A stretch of 51,827 nucleotides of DNA from contig JAICKY010000004.1 of NCBI GenBank assembly GCA_025927655.1, forward strand, positions 1-51,827, given 5' to 3'. Source of the DNA: Candidatus Saccharimonadota bacterium (GTDB lineage Bacteria; Patescibacteriota; Saccharimonadia; Saccharimonadales; UBA4665). This document shows, piece by piece, positions 24,421-32,961 of this stretch. The position numbers and the translations under genes are program-made. Position 1 is the stretch's first letter; every line of letters begins with the position of its first letter. Under the pieces are notes generated by a model. The model did not search any database. It saw nothing but the letters and a program-made list of their open reading frames with translations, and was not told where the DNA came from.

Positions 24421-24477
24421 CCAACGAGACATGGATATCCTGTGAAATTCTGTACTTTTCGCGTACAGCTCTGTACG

Positions 24478-25074
24478 TTATTTGGCGGGCTGGGGCTTGC
24501 GCACAAAGCGGCGGTCGCGGTATGCCAGATCTTTGCGGTGTTGATCGAGCGTTTCAATATGGGTATCGAACTCTTTCAGGAGCGTGGAGTACCGCTGGTT
24601 CGGCGTCAGGAGCTTGAGGAGTTTATCCTGGCTGGCCAGATATTCAACCAGACCGAAAAAATCACCGTCGCCGCTGACGATGACCGCTTTGTCGTAGTTC
24701 TGGTACTCCTTCATGGCATATAGCACCAGATCGGCGTCGATGTTGCCTTTGACGATCGGCTTCTGTTCTTCTCCGTTAGCAGCGGGTTCGTCTTCGGGTT
24801 TTGCCTTGATCTCCATAGTTGGTTTGAGCACAATCAGATAGCCGTGATCGTGCATAAGCTCGTAAAGCGATTCGTTCTCGGCCATGTAGCCGATAAACAT
24901 GAAGGCGTGCGTAACGCCGTATTCTTCTTCGAGCCAGATACGGAATTTGCGCCAGTCCATCTTCCAGCCGATTTTCTGAACGCCAAGGTTCAGGTTCTGG
25001 CTGTCGATGAATGCGTAATTATTTGCTGTTTTTGGTTTTTTGGTTGTGCGGTTAGTGCGGCCTAGTCTGTTCAT
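24478..25074 (-). CDS. NYN-domain protein (LabA/DUF88 type), probable RNase
   Basis: The 198-residue protein shows the acidic residues of the PIN-like NYN nuclease fold: Asp in AFIDSQNLN, Asp in GNIDADLVLYAM, and two Asp in IVSGDGDFFGLVEYL. Such proteins bind a metal ion and cut RNA; the target is unknown. An inserted charged loop (KAKPEDEPAANGEEQKP) is unusual. Its ATG overlaps the sipW-like stop as ATGA, so the genes are translationally coupled although their functions look unrelated. Confidence 0.87.
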   Translation of the reverse strand: MNRLGRTNRTTKKPKTANNYAFIDSQNLNLGVQKIGWKMDWRKFRIWLEEEYGVTHAFMFIGYMAENESLYELMHDHGYLIVLKPTMEIKAKPEDEPAANGEEQKPIVKGNIDADLVLYAMKEYQNYDKAVIVSGDGDFFGLVEYLASQDKLLKLLTPNQRYSTLLKEFDTHIETLDQHRKDLAYRDRRFVRKPQPAK

Positions 25075-25607
25075 CTTAGTATCATACCACTTGTGCTTTG
25101 GTTAAGCCGGTATAAACGCTTACTATAGTTCCGTTCAAACCTATAAAGTTCACTTGCGGCTATGGCGGCAGCCGGCGCATAGACGCAAACAACCAATCCT
25201 GGCCAGGATTGCAGCCAGCTGAGCACTCTTCCCATATTCGGCAGCACCGCTACAACCTGGCCCACCAGAAGCGAGTCGCGCACGGGAGGGTCTGCTGTGG
25301 ATAACCGGTCGCCTTTAGTCTGGAACCTGCCCGTTTTTGGAGATATACCGACCACGCGGTGGGTAATGAGTTCATTCGGATTCCGGGTGCTTTTGTACGA
25401 TACTACCACGCCGACACGCGGTTCCCCGCTGGCCCGATGCATAATAAGCGCGTCGCCCGGGCGGAACGTGGGGCGCATACTACCCGTCTGCACGTCCAGA
25501 AGCCGCAGGTGAAACGTCGCCTGTGCAATCAGCCAACTGATGGCGGCCAACGCAAGCGCTCCTCCGACCAGTTGTAGCCAGAGCCAGATTGCTCGAATGA
25601 CGCGCAT
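25071..25607 (-). CDS. SipW-type signal peptidase I
   Basis: The 178-residue membrane protein has an N-terminal membrane helix and a C-terminal one (PGLVVCVYAPAAAIAASELY). The catalytic Ser lies in TGSMRPTFRPGD, and LITHRVVGI supplies His in place of the Lys of common bacterial enzymes. This Ser/His type (archaeal/ER/SipW) typically processes TasA-like proteins. The gene just upstream encodes exactly such a substrate. Confidence 0.9.
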   Translation of the reverse strand: MRVIRAIWLWLQLVGGALALAAISWLIAQATFHLRLLDVQTGSMRPTFRPGDALIMHRASGEPRVGVVVSYKSTRNPNELITHRVVGISPKTGRFQTKGDRLSTADPPVRDSLLVGQVVAVLPNMGRVLSWLQSWPGLVVCVYAPAAAIAASELYRFERNYSKRLYRLNQSTSGMILR

Positions 25608-25610
25608 ACG

Positions 25611-26189
25611 TTACTGGGGTGAACCGCTGAATGACAGATTGAGGTTGCTGATAGTCGCCCCATTGCCCGATACGGCGTCGGCGGCCATAGAAACCTGCAC
25701 GTGATAGGTGGCTATGGAACCAATGGCAAGCGAACTGTTGGCAATAGGAACAGTACCGGCCAGCAAGCTGCTAAGCGTAAGCGCTTGCGTCACGCTGCCG
25801 GTGCCAGAAGGTGTCAGCAACACAGACACCTTGCTCAGATCTACCGTACCGGTAATTGATGGCGGCGCGGGCACTGTGAGTGACAGATTGAGCGCAGCGG
25901 TGCCAACATTCCTCACGTACACCACGTATGAATTGTCCGCAGGCTGGGCTGCCCCGCCAGGCACTAAACCGCTGAAGGTAAAACCGGGCATGCTATCGCT
26001 GAATGTTACTTCGTCTTTGCTGATTTGCAGCGCAGCCGTAGCTGTTTGAATGGTGTTGCCGGTGAGCGCGTTACCATTGCTTTGGATGGCGGCAAATGTC
26101 ACCAAGGTAGTGGCAATACCAACGGCACTTAAGATCCCAATGGCCCGTGCCAAGGGTAATAGCTTCCAGATTTTTCGTTTGTTTCGCAT
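25611..26189 (-). CDS. TasA/camelysin-like secreted protein
   Basis: From ATG 26189 (the ORF is open to 26243) the product has 192 residues. A basic start (MRNKRKIWKLL), a hydrophobic segment and SNGNALTGNTIQTATAALQIS match the SipW-dependent export signal and start of TasA/camelysin proteins. The rest is a beta-rich, Thr/Ser/Val-rich domain (GLVPGGAA, VRNVGTAALNLSLTV). TasA forms extracellular fibres; surface fibre or adhesion is inferred here. The sipW-like gene follows after 3 bp. Confidence 0.75.
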   Translation of the reverse strand: MRNKRKIWKLLPLARAIGILSAVGIATTLVTFAAIQSNGNALTGNTIQTATAALQISKDEVTFSDSMPGFTFSGLVPGGAAQPADNSYVVYVRNVGTAALNLSLTVPAPPSITGTVDLSKVSVLLTPSGTGSVTQALTLSSLLAGTVPIANSSLAIGSIATYHVQVSMAADAVSGNGATISNLNLSFSGSPQ

Positions 26190-26292
26190 GGACGGCCTCT
26201 GTCTCCTCAAACTTAAGATTTGCTGAAATAGTGCCACAGCCAAACGAGAGAGTCAATAGTTTTTGTATAAATTTTTTATTTTGTCAAATAGC

Positions 26293-27822
26293 TTATGCTT
26301 TTGCGAGAATAATTTCGAGGAGTTCCGGACCGTATTTGTCGAGCTTGTTTTGGCCAAAGCCTTTTACACCCAGGAGTGCCTGCGCGGTTTGGGGTTTGCG
26401 ACGCGCCAGTTCTTCGAGCAAGGTGTTATGGGCAATGATAAACGCCGAAACCTTGTCCTCGCGGGCGCGGTCGATCCGCCATTGTTTCAATCGCATGAAC
26501 AGGTCTGGATCGTAAGGCGCAGGTACGTTGATTTCGCCTTTTACCGGTTCCGGCTCCGGTTCGGCATCTTCGGTAATATTGGCAAGCGCTTCGGATGCTT
26601 CGCGTATCGCCGCATCGAATTCAAAAATAGCCGGATGCAACTGCAACGCCATTTGGTTGATGCCAGTCAGGTACACCCCATCCATGCTGCGCACACGGCT
26701 CAGCGCTACATAGCCCATGCCCGGCGTAAAGCTGCGGCTCAGATCGATTTCGGCAGCGTCAAGGCTCATGCCCTGACTCTTATGGATAGTGATCGCCCAA
26801 GCCAAACGTAGTGGCAATTGCGCTACTTCGGCGCGGGTTCTGCCGTCTTCTTCCAGCTTCCAGCTGTGGCGTTCGACCTTTATCTCGCGGCCGTTTGGCA
26901 GCGCGACTATCGGCAGATTATCCGAAAAATCTATCACCCTGCCCCGCGTGCCGTTCACGTAGCCAGCCGCAAAATTGTTAGCCACGAACATCACTTCAGC
27001 CCCGGGCTTAAGCTCTAGCTGCTCGGGTGCCAGCACGCTTTTGACCAGGCTTTCGATTTTGGGCTTCTGGCCGGTGGTTTGCATTTCGTACAGTTTGCCA
27101 TCACGGTCGATTTCCTTCAGATGGCGCTGGTTGATACTATCGACATCCATGTTGTGGCTGTACAAACGCGTAACGACCAGGTCGCCGGGACGCTGTTCTT
27201 TCAGCCGTTCCTGCAGGGCGGATTCGTGCAGCTCGTTTACATCGCCGCGCCGCATGGCCTCCAGCAAATCGAGGAGCGCATCGTTGGCGCCCACCCGGTG
27301 CTGTTCAGTTATGTAGCAGATTTTGGGGTTAAGTTCTTGCCAAGCGGTGCTCAAGTGGGCAAAATCCACCGCGCTGCTGCCACGGGATATCGGCGGCAGC
27401 TGGAATAAATCACCCACCAAGATAACCTGTAAGCCGCCGAACGGCTTGTCGTTTTTGCGGAGCAATTTGGCGACGTCGTTTACCATATTCAGCCGCTGAC
27501 CGTGCAGCATACTCACCTCGTCTATTACCAGCACATCGGCCGCGTTGTAGCGTTTAATAAGCCGGTCCATGGACTGCAATCGTTCGCGGTCCCACTCGGT
27601 TAGGAAATCTTTTATGCCTAGCCCGCTCCAACTGTGGATAGTCGTACCGCCAATGTGGGTAGCAGCGATGCCGGTGCTGGCTGTAACCGCCACATTCTTC
27701 CCCGACCGCGTCGCGCGGCGGATGAATTCGTTCAGCACATACGTTTTGCCGGCACCCGGCGCGCCGGTCAAAAAAACCGGCTGCCCCTCTAACATTACCC
27801 GTAGCGCCTGCGCCTGTCTCAT
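26293..27822 (-). CDS. PIF1-like SF1B helicase with C-terminal HRDC domain
   Basis: The 509-residue ATPase has Walker A GAPGAGKT, STGIAATHIGGTTIHSW, Walker B VLVIDEVSM, VGDLFQLPP, and the late motif TIHKSQGMSLD with VALSRVRS. These are PIF1/RecD-type motifs for 5'-3' unwinding. After an acidic linker, residues from about 430 form an HRDC domain (LFMRLKQWRIDRARE, LLGVKGFGQNKLDKYG). TATACT lies 9 nt before the ATG. Roles in recombination or fork restart are inferred. Confidence 0.92.
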   Translation of the reverse strand: MRQAQALRVMLEGQPVFLTGAPGAGKTYVLNEFIRRATRSGKNVAVTASTGIAATHIGGTTIHSWSGLGIKDFLTEWDRERLQSMDRLIKRYNAADVLVIDEVSMLHGQRLNMVNDVAKLLRKNDKPFGGLQVILVGDLFQLPPISRGSSAVDFAHLSTAWQELNPKICYITEQHRVGANDALLDLLEAMRRGDVNELHESALQERLKEQRPGDLVVTRLYSHNMDVDSINQRHLKEIDRDGKLYEMQTTGQKPKIESLVKSVLAPEQLELKPGAEVMFVANNFAAGYVNGTRGRVIDFSDNLPIVALPNGREIKVERHSWKLEEDGRTRAEVAQLPLRLAWAITIHKSQGMSLDAAEIDLSRSFTPGMGYVALSRVRSMDGVYLTGINQMALQLHPAIFEFDAAIREASEALANITEDAEPEPEPVKGEINVPAPYDPDLFMRLKQWRIDRAREDKVSAFIIAHNTLLEELARRKPQTAQALLGVKGFGQNKLDKYGPELLEIILAKA

Positions 27823-27880
27823 AATCTAGTTAGTATAGCAGCCATACGGGCGCTTCCCTGCTGTAGTTTTCAGAACAAGC

Positions 27881-29035
27881 CTACGCACCGGCGGGAATGT
27901 CAGCTAGCGAGTCGTCGTCTTTGTCGGGCTTGAGCAGGCGCTTTTTGATAATTTCGTAGCGCTCACCCGTTACCGGTGATTCCATGTAGTCATCGTTCAT
28001 CAGGTTGATGAACTTGGCGATGTCTTTGTCATCCATGATGATGATTGCGCCGCTGTCGTCGGGCATCAGGTTCAGATCCATGTCTTCGGATTGGGTCAGG
28101 ATCTGCTCCTGCGTCACTTTGCCTACCTCCAGCTTCTGCAGCTTCTTGACCAGCGCCTTTTTGTCCTTCACCAGGTTCTGTATGCCCAAACCTTCGGCAA
28201 AACTCAAGCGGTACATTTCCTCTATTTCGCGGATCTTGCTTTCGGCAATCGCCTGTTCTTTGGCGTCGTAGCCGAACAGGCTCTTAAGCTTGGATTGACT
28301 AAACACGTACAAATCCTGGTCCAGCACCAGTAGCTGCGGCTCGCTCGGCAAACGCAGTGCGGCGTCGGCATCGAACGGGATAAACTTATCGCCGCGCAGC
28401 ATCCAGCCGGTCTGGCCCTTCATGACCTGGCTCTTGGGCAGGACTTTAGCCACGTAGAATGGCTGCTTCATTTCGGGGTGCGTCACCCGCGCCAGCACGC
28501 CCTTCATGTGGTTTATATCGTGCTCACTTTCCTTGAATAGCACAATTTCGTGCTCTTGGGTTTTGAGCCAGCCCAGCGTTTCGCGCAGTTTATCTACCCG
28601 GTGCACCTGCGTACGCTGCAACACGTTTTCCTCGGCCTCGGCCGCCTCGAATCCGCGGACTATCAGGCCTTTGTCTATGCCTTCCAGGATATATTCCAAC
28701 ATTTCGTCGATAAAAATCGGCTCCAGCTGCTTTTTGAGCCCCTCTGCCAGATTAGTCTTATACAGCACGTAGTTCTTGCTTATAAAAAACAGCTCAACCT
28801 TCAGCTCGTCCTTGTACTGCACCAGGTTATTCGCCCAGGCAAATACATCGGTCTCTACATAGTCATCAGGTCTATAGCCGTCATCGGGGACGATGTCGCC
28901 GGCAGAGGCCGGGTCGGGGATCTTTGCAACGGGCGGTACCTCCGGAACGGGAGTCGCAGCCACTGCTTCCGAGGCTACAGCATCGGCAGATTCGGCCGTA
29001 ATTTCTTCGCTGTTTGTTGTAGCATCTGTATCCAT
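27881..29035 (-). CDS. DUF4868 (KwaB-like) protein
   Basis: ATG 29035 is preferred (the ORF is open to 29146), giving 384 residues. The first 60 are disordered and acidic. The C-terminal half has the pattern I associate with DUF4868: QPFYVAKVLPKSQV, LLVLDQDLYVFSQSKLKSLFGY, then a helical region with IREIEEMYRLSF. DUF4868 is the domain of KwaB in the Kiwa antiphage system. No KwaA-like multi-membrane partner adjoins it, so a defence role is only a possibility. The PIF1-HRDC gene follows after 58 bp. Confidence 0.55.
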   Translation of the reverse strand: MDTDATTNSEEITAESADAVASEAVAATPVPEVPPVAKIPDPASAGDIVPDDGYRPDDYVETDVFAWANNLVQYKDELKVELFFISKNYVLYKTNLAEGLKKQLEPIFIDEMLEYILEGIDKGLIVRGFEAAEAEENVLQRTQVHRVDKLRETLGWLKTQEHEIVLFKESEHDINHMKGVLARVTHPEMKQPFYVAKVLPKSQVMKGQTGWMLRGDKFIPFDADAALRLPSEPQLLVLDQDLYVFSQSKLKSLFGYDAKEQAIAESKIREIEEMYRLSFAEGLGIQNLVKDKKALVKKLQKLEVGKVTQEQILTQSEDMDLNLMPDDSGAIIIMDDKDIAKFINLMNDDYMESPVTGERYEIIKKRLLKPDKDDDSLADIPAGA

Positions 29036-29242
29036 AATTTGTTCAATTTCCAAAATTAGTTTTATAATTTGCGTCCTGGTCACATCCGTAAGTTGTGACG
29101 ATTTGTCGCTTTGGCGGCAAATGGCGAGCAAAGCTCGACTGCGCAAATTTCCAATGTTTTGGGCATATGTCTAAAGCATTGGGAACATGCTTTGCTATTT
29201 TAGCGCACCACAAGCAGCATATCTGCTGTAAAGTTTACCAAA

Positions 29243-29455
29243 CTACTCCGGTTTTGGCAGCGTAATTCCCGCCTCTTTGGCAAAAGCCTTCAGTTCGGCA
29301 TACACGGCCCGCACGCGGCCCTGCACGTATGGCCGGAAATCGGCCCGGCCCGGCTCCTGGGCAATTTTTACCAAGCCCTTGAGCTGCCAGACCTCCGCGT
29401 TCAATTTATCCAGTTTGCGCTCCAGCGCCTCCATATCCCTGTCGTCAGCAGCCAT
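29243..29455 (-). CDS. Small charged helical protein
   Basis: The 70-residue protein begins with a probable coiled coil (MEALERKLDKLNAEVWQLKGLV) and ends in a basic helical stretch. No family was recognised. It directly follows the coiled-coil gene at 29457 (TGA, one base, ATG), so the two are cotranscribed and may form a complex. Confidence 0.65.
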   Translation of the reverse strand: MAADDRDMEALERKLDKLNAEVWQLKGLVKIAQEPGRADFRPYVQGRVRAVYAELKAFAKEAGITLPKPE

Positions 29456-29456
29456 G

Positions 29457-29888
29457 TCAGGTCATCCTCACCCCGACCGTACGCGCCAGCAGCAGTACAT
29501 CGTCGTGCGTGTGGGTTACCAATTTCTCGAGCGCCAGCGGGGCAAGCTTGCCCTTGGGCTGCTTTTGCAGTTTGGCGACCATATTGTAGAGTTCCCTGAC
29601 ATCGCTCTCGACATTTTGAACGCGCCCCTGCAAATCGTGCAGGCTGATTTTAACCTGCCGCATATCCTCTTTCAGGGTGCGGACGTCTTCTTTCAGAGTG
29701 CGGACGTCTTCTTTTAAACCGCTCACATCCTCTTTCAGGGTGCGGACGTCTTCTTTCACTTCGGCCATGTCGGCTTCCAGCGCATCAAACCGCTTGTCGT
29801 GCTCGTCAAACCGCGGCAGCACCAGCGCTTCAATGGCACCGATGACGATGTCGCGGACTTCGGTAGCAGTGACTGCATTGTTAGCCAT
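29457..29888 (-). CDS. Coiled-coil protein with heptad repeats
   Basis: The 143-residue protein contains five to six heptads of the form VRTLKED/VSGLKED (about residues 40-80), which are also repeated at DNA level. The N-terminus resembles a short DNA-binding or oligomerisation region. The C-terminus includes THTHDDVLLLARTVG. TACAAT lies 6 nt before the ATG, so the mRNA is probably leaderless. Function unknown. Confidence 0.7.
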   Translation of the reverse strand: MANNAVTATEVRDIVIGAIEALVLPRFDEHDKRFDALEADMAEVKEDVRTLKEDVSGLKEDVRTLKEDVRTLKEDMRQVKISLHDLQGRVQNVESDVRELYNMVAKLQKQPKGKLAPLALEKLVTHTHDDVLLLARTVGVRMT

Positions 29889-30008
29889 ATGCCTATTGTA
29901 GCGCCCGCAGCCAGCTTTGTCCGCTGTAAAATTCGCTACCTAGACGTGCAGGCGCCGGCCATATAAAGGAGCTGCGAAGTTCGGCTGCCACCACGATGAA
30001 GGCCGTTT

Positions 30009-30449
30009 TCATAGCCGGACGCCCTGACGGGCTTTGTTAGCCCATTCGTCGGCCAGTTCGTTACCTTTATCGCCCACGTGGCCACGCACCCATGTTAGCG
30101 TCGCCCGGCTGGATTTGTACAGCGGATAGACTGCCTGCACGATATCGAGGTTTTTTATAGGGCCACCAGATTTTTTCCAACCTTTAGCTTCCCAGCCCGG
30201 CGCCCATTTGGTAATCACATTAATCCAGAATTCACTATCGGTGTATATGGTACATGGCTCGCCGGCGGAGTGTTTGAGCGCCGCCATGATGGCGAAACCC
30301 TCCATGCGAATGTTGGTAGTATGGCGTGCGCTGACACCCGAACCTTCCGGTTCAGACCCGAGCACCACTGGTTTGTCATCGTGTATAACAGAAAACCCGC
30401 CCGGGCCGGGGTTCGGGCTGGCGCTGCCATCAGTGTAATAAATAATCAT
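30009..30449 (-). CDS. rnhA: Ribonuclease HI
   Basis: This 146-residue enzyme cleaves the RNA strand of RNA-DNA hybrids. The D-E-D-D catalytic set is visible: Asp in YYTDGSASPNPG, Glu in NIRMEGFA, Asp in IYTDSEF, Asp in NELADEWA, with His in VRGHVGDKGN. It is cytoplasmic and acts in primer and R-loop removal. Confidence 0.95.
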   Translation of the reverse strand: MIIYYTDGSASPNPGPGGFSVIHDDKPVVLGSEPEGSGVSARHTTNIRMEGFAIMAALKHSAGEPCTIYTDSEFWINVITKWAPGWEAKGWKKSGGPIKNLDIVQAVYPLYKSSRATLTWVRGHVGDKGNELADEWANKARQGVRL

Positions 30450-30535
30450 CCTCCTAGTCTAGCACGTAGAATGGATACTATTTTGGATACCATGCCGGCC
30501 TGCTATTTGGCACGACCATACAACCGGGAGACCTT

Positions 30536-30742
30536 TTACCGGGCTGTGTGCGAACCAGGATTGTTTGGAACGATTATCCAGAGTATGACGTACGGTACAA
30601 GCCCAGGCAGACCCCCGGGAAGCAGCAGAATAACTGCGATGATGCGTATGATGACCGGGTCGATATTGAAATATTCCGCTATTCCGCCGCATACGCCAGC
30701 GATCATTCTGTCTTTCGTAGAACGGTACAGTCGTTTTGTCAT
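30536..30742 (-). CDS. PspC-domain membrane protein
   Basis: The 68-residue protein is a single PspC domain: KRLYRSTKDRMIAGVCGGIAEYF, then NIDPVIIRIIAVILLL and a second membrane segment (PGLVPYVILWIIVP). PspC-type proteins sense or respond to envelope stress. TATCAT lies 6 nt before the ATG (leaderless). The gene follows the frameshifted membrane gene by 4 bp. Confidence 0.9.
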   Translation of the reverse strand: MTKRLYRSTKDRMIAGVCGGIAEYFNIDPVIIRIIAVILLLPGGLPGLVPYVILWIIVPNNPGSHTAR

Positions 30743-30746
30743 AGTT

Positions 30747-31326
30747 CTATGATACTACGGTCTTCGTCCTTGCACGGATAATAATTAGAGCTGACAGAAG
30801 CGCATTAACCACCACTAAATACACCGCATACGGCATGCTGATCCAGTTGTAATCAGTGAGTGCACCGAGCGCAAAAACACTACCCAGGCAAGACAGCCCG
30901 TACGTTAGCCATGTCTCTTCACCGGGCTCCAACCAGGCGTGACGAAACGTCGGCAATGCGCCAATAAAATCTATGGTCACGGCCGCTACTACGCCAATAG
31001 CCGGAGAATTACATATTTGCCAGAGTATTATTCCCACGACAGCCGCAAGCTGACAACCTATATCAAACCAGGTGTATTTTACATATCCATGACGCAAGCC
31101 AAGCATCACTACCGACAGCGTTTCGAGCATTGCCGATCCCGTAAAGATTGCCGTTACATATTCGTGCCCGCTAATCTCTGCGGCAGTAGCGATGCCAGTA
31201 AGTAGCGTCCACGTAATCCCACGAGACCAAATTCGGCTTTGTAGTCCCCCGCAATATATCGCGCAGATACGGTACCACTCCAACCACCGTAGTCACGGTC
31301 GCCAAAATTAGAAGTATCGTTTTCAT
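30747..31326 (-). pseudogene. Multi-pass membrane protein gene with a one-base frameshift
   Basis: The track ORF starts at 31283, but the natural start is ATG 31326 (MKTILLILATVTTVVGVVPYLRD). That frame runs to TKPNLVSW at 31219. A GGG run (31220-31218) then shifts it; with one G removed it continues as ITWTLLTGIATAAEIS into the track ORF. The joined protein would have about 192 residues and six to seven membrane segments. It resembles a family of short membrane proteins with PNxVSWxxWTL, whose function I do not know. Decay or a sequencing error are both possible. Confidence 0.75.
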
Positions 31327-31336
31327 GCAAAGCTAA

Positions 31337-31867
31337 TTATAGCATTTGATAGTGCCAGCCCGGCTGCCAGGCCCACGGCGCAGACACGACTTCGGCGATA
31401 GGCTTGCCCAACACCGAGTGCTCCAGGCCATACTGCGTCGCGCGGTGGCCGATTATCATCACCCGCTTCCCTGCATAGTTTTCCCGGATTTCGTCCAAAA
31501 TTGACTGCATGCGTATGCATGCTTGTTCGTAGCTTTCACCGCCAGGAAATGGATCGGTGATGCGTTTTGGCTTTTCGGCATCAACCAGTTTTTTGTCGGC
31601 CTGCGTCATGTCACCATAATCACACTCACGCAGGCGCACATCGTGGATAATGGGGAATTTGCCGCCAAACGCCAGGTGCGCCGTCAGGTACGAACGCTGC
31701 AAATCCGAACAGAAGATCGCATCGAATGTCTGGCCTTTGTAGCGCTCACCCAGTTCCCTCGCCTGCTGTTCGCCCAGTTCGGAAAGTTCTATGTCGTTCC
31801 AGCCGGATGCTAAATGCGCTTCGTTATCCAGGCTGGTTGCATGTGGTTCAAAGATTATATCTACCAT
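31337..31867 (-). CDS. Histidine phosphatase superfamily protein
   Basis: The 176-residue protein has the branch-2-like layout of phosphoglycerate-mutase-type phosphatases: DNEAHLASGWNDIELSELGEQQARELG, SDLQRSYLTA, LRECDYGDM and the late IIGHRATQ with the second His. The first motif reads FEPHATS instead of RHGxT, so the catalytic His is present but the Arg before it is not. Similar ETH/EPH variants occur in actinobacterial relatives. Substrate unknown. Confidence 0.88.
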   Translation of the reverse strand: MVDIIFEPHATSLDNEAHLASGWNDIELSELGEQQARELGERYKGQTFDAIFCSDLQRSYLTAHLAFGGKFPIIHDVRLRECDYGDMTQADKKLVDAEKPKRITDPFPGGESYEQACIRMQSILDEIRENYAGKRVMIIGHRATQYGLEHSVLGKPIAEVVSAPWAWQPGWHYQML

Positions 31868-31892
31868 ATGTTTGACCTACTCTCTAGCCTGG

Positions 31893-32318
31893 TTAATTTT
31901 GTTCGAGCAGCGCCACCACGTTTCGCTTGATAGCATCACGCGCTTCACGAGTCGCATCCAACCCGGAAAATCGTGGATCCGGCACTTCCCAGTAGACTGC
32001 ATTTTCGGCCTTTTCCAGCCAACCGGGGATGGTGTCTGGTTCCGCCATCACCACCACTTTGTCATAACCTGCCAGCTGCTCTTCCCTGATCTGCGTGCGC
32101 TTTTTGCGTGATACATCCAACCCCAAATCATCCATAGCAGTCAGTACATCCCGCGCACCTGGGGATTCTTTGGCGCGTTCGGCCAGCGTCTGGCCCTCGG
32201 CATCACCTACCTTCGTACCCGCCGAATCGGCATGGCCTTCGGCGGCCAGTGAGTTATATAGTGCGGCCGCCATTTGGCTGCGGCCCACGTTCTGCGTACA
32301 CACAAACAATATGTTCAT
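31893..32318 (-). CDS. Low-molecular-weight phosphatase/arsenate reductase-like
   Basis: ATG 32318 gives 141 residues; the ORF is open to 32360. The P-loop near the start is VCTQNVGRS, the CX5R(S) motif of LMW protein tyrosine phosphatases and thioredoxin-type arsenate reductases. The acid is likely the Asp in EVPDPRF. TATACT lies 6 nt before the ATG, so the mRNA is leaderless. Protein dephosphorylation and arsenate reduction cannot be separated from sequence alone. Confidence 0.88.
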   Translation of the reverse strand: MNILFVCTQNVGRSQMAAALYNSLAAEGHADSAGTKVGDAEGQTLAERAKESPGARDVLTAMDDLGLDVSRKKRTQIREEQLAGYDKVVVMAEPDTIPGWLEKAENAVYWEVPDPRFSGLDATREARDAIKRNVVALLEQN

Positions 32319-32332
32319 GGTTTTAGTATACC

Positions 32333-32890
32333 CTACAAATTTGGCTCGATGACCTTCCACACCTGCGGCAGTTCAGTAAAATGACTACCCAAATGGTGGC
32401 CGTTCGGGACTATCATCAGCGGCGCCTTTAGCTTGGTGGCTAGCGTAACTGCCTGCTCGACCGGGCAATACGGGTCATCGCTGCCATGCAGGAATGCCAG
32501 TTTATCGGCCTTGCTGCGTATGCGGCGGAATTTAAAGCCGTGCCGCGGGAACAGATGCGCAAAAGTATCCGTTTCGGTCCAACCTTTTGGCAAGCCGCCG
32601 GCCCAGGCACCCACTACTACGCCTAGTTTTATCTTCGGGCAGCGACCATCCATCAGCAGGTTCAGTACTTCCACCGCCCCGCTACTGTGGCCAATGACTA
32701 TGTTGCCGGTAAAATCATGCCCGCTGCCGAACAGGAAATCTGCATACGTGTCGCGATTGGGCTTGTCACAATCCGGCAGCTGCGGGACCCACACGTTGTA
32801 ACCGGCTGCCTCCAGCTTGACCTTTAGCCACGGGAACCAGTTGTCCTGTGGCGTCGCATCTGTTCCGTGTAAGATCACTGCTTGTTTCAT
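32333..32890 (-). CDS. RBBP9/YdeN-type alpha/beta hydrolase
   Basis: The 185-residue serine hydrolase has the nucleophile in GHSSG, the acid in HGSDDPYCP and the base in PNGHHLG. The start VILHGTDATPQDNWFPWLK is typical of this small family (DUF/RBBP9-like). Substrate unknown. It is 14 bp from the next gene in the same direction. Confidence 0.9.
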   Translation of the reverse strand: MKQAVILHGTDATPQDNWFPWLKVKLEAAGYNVWVPQLPDCDKPNRDTYADFLFGSGHDFTGNIVIGHSSGAVEVLNLLMDGRCPKIKLGVVVGAWAGGLPKGWTETDTFAHLFPRHGFKFRRIRSKADKLAFLHGSDDPYCPVEQAVTLATKLKAPLMIVPNGHHLGSHFTELPQVWKVIEPNL

Positions 32891-32961
32891 ATAACCATCC
32901 TACACTAAAAAGGCGGTTCATCGTCTACTGGCATTTTGAAATATTCACTAAATGCACTTGA

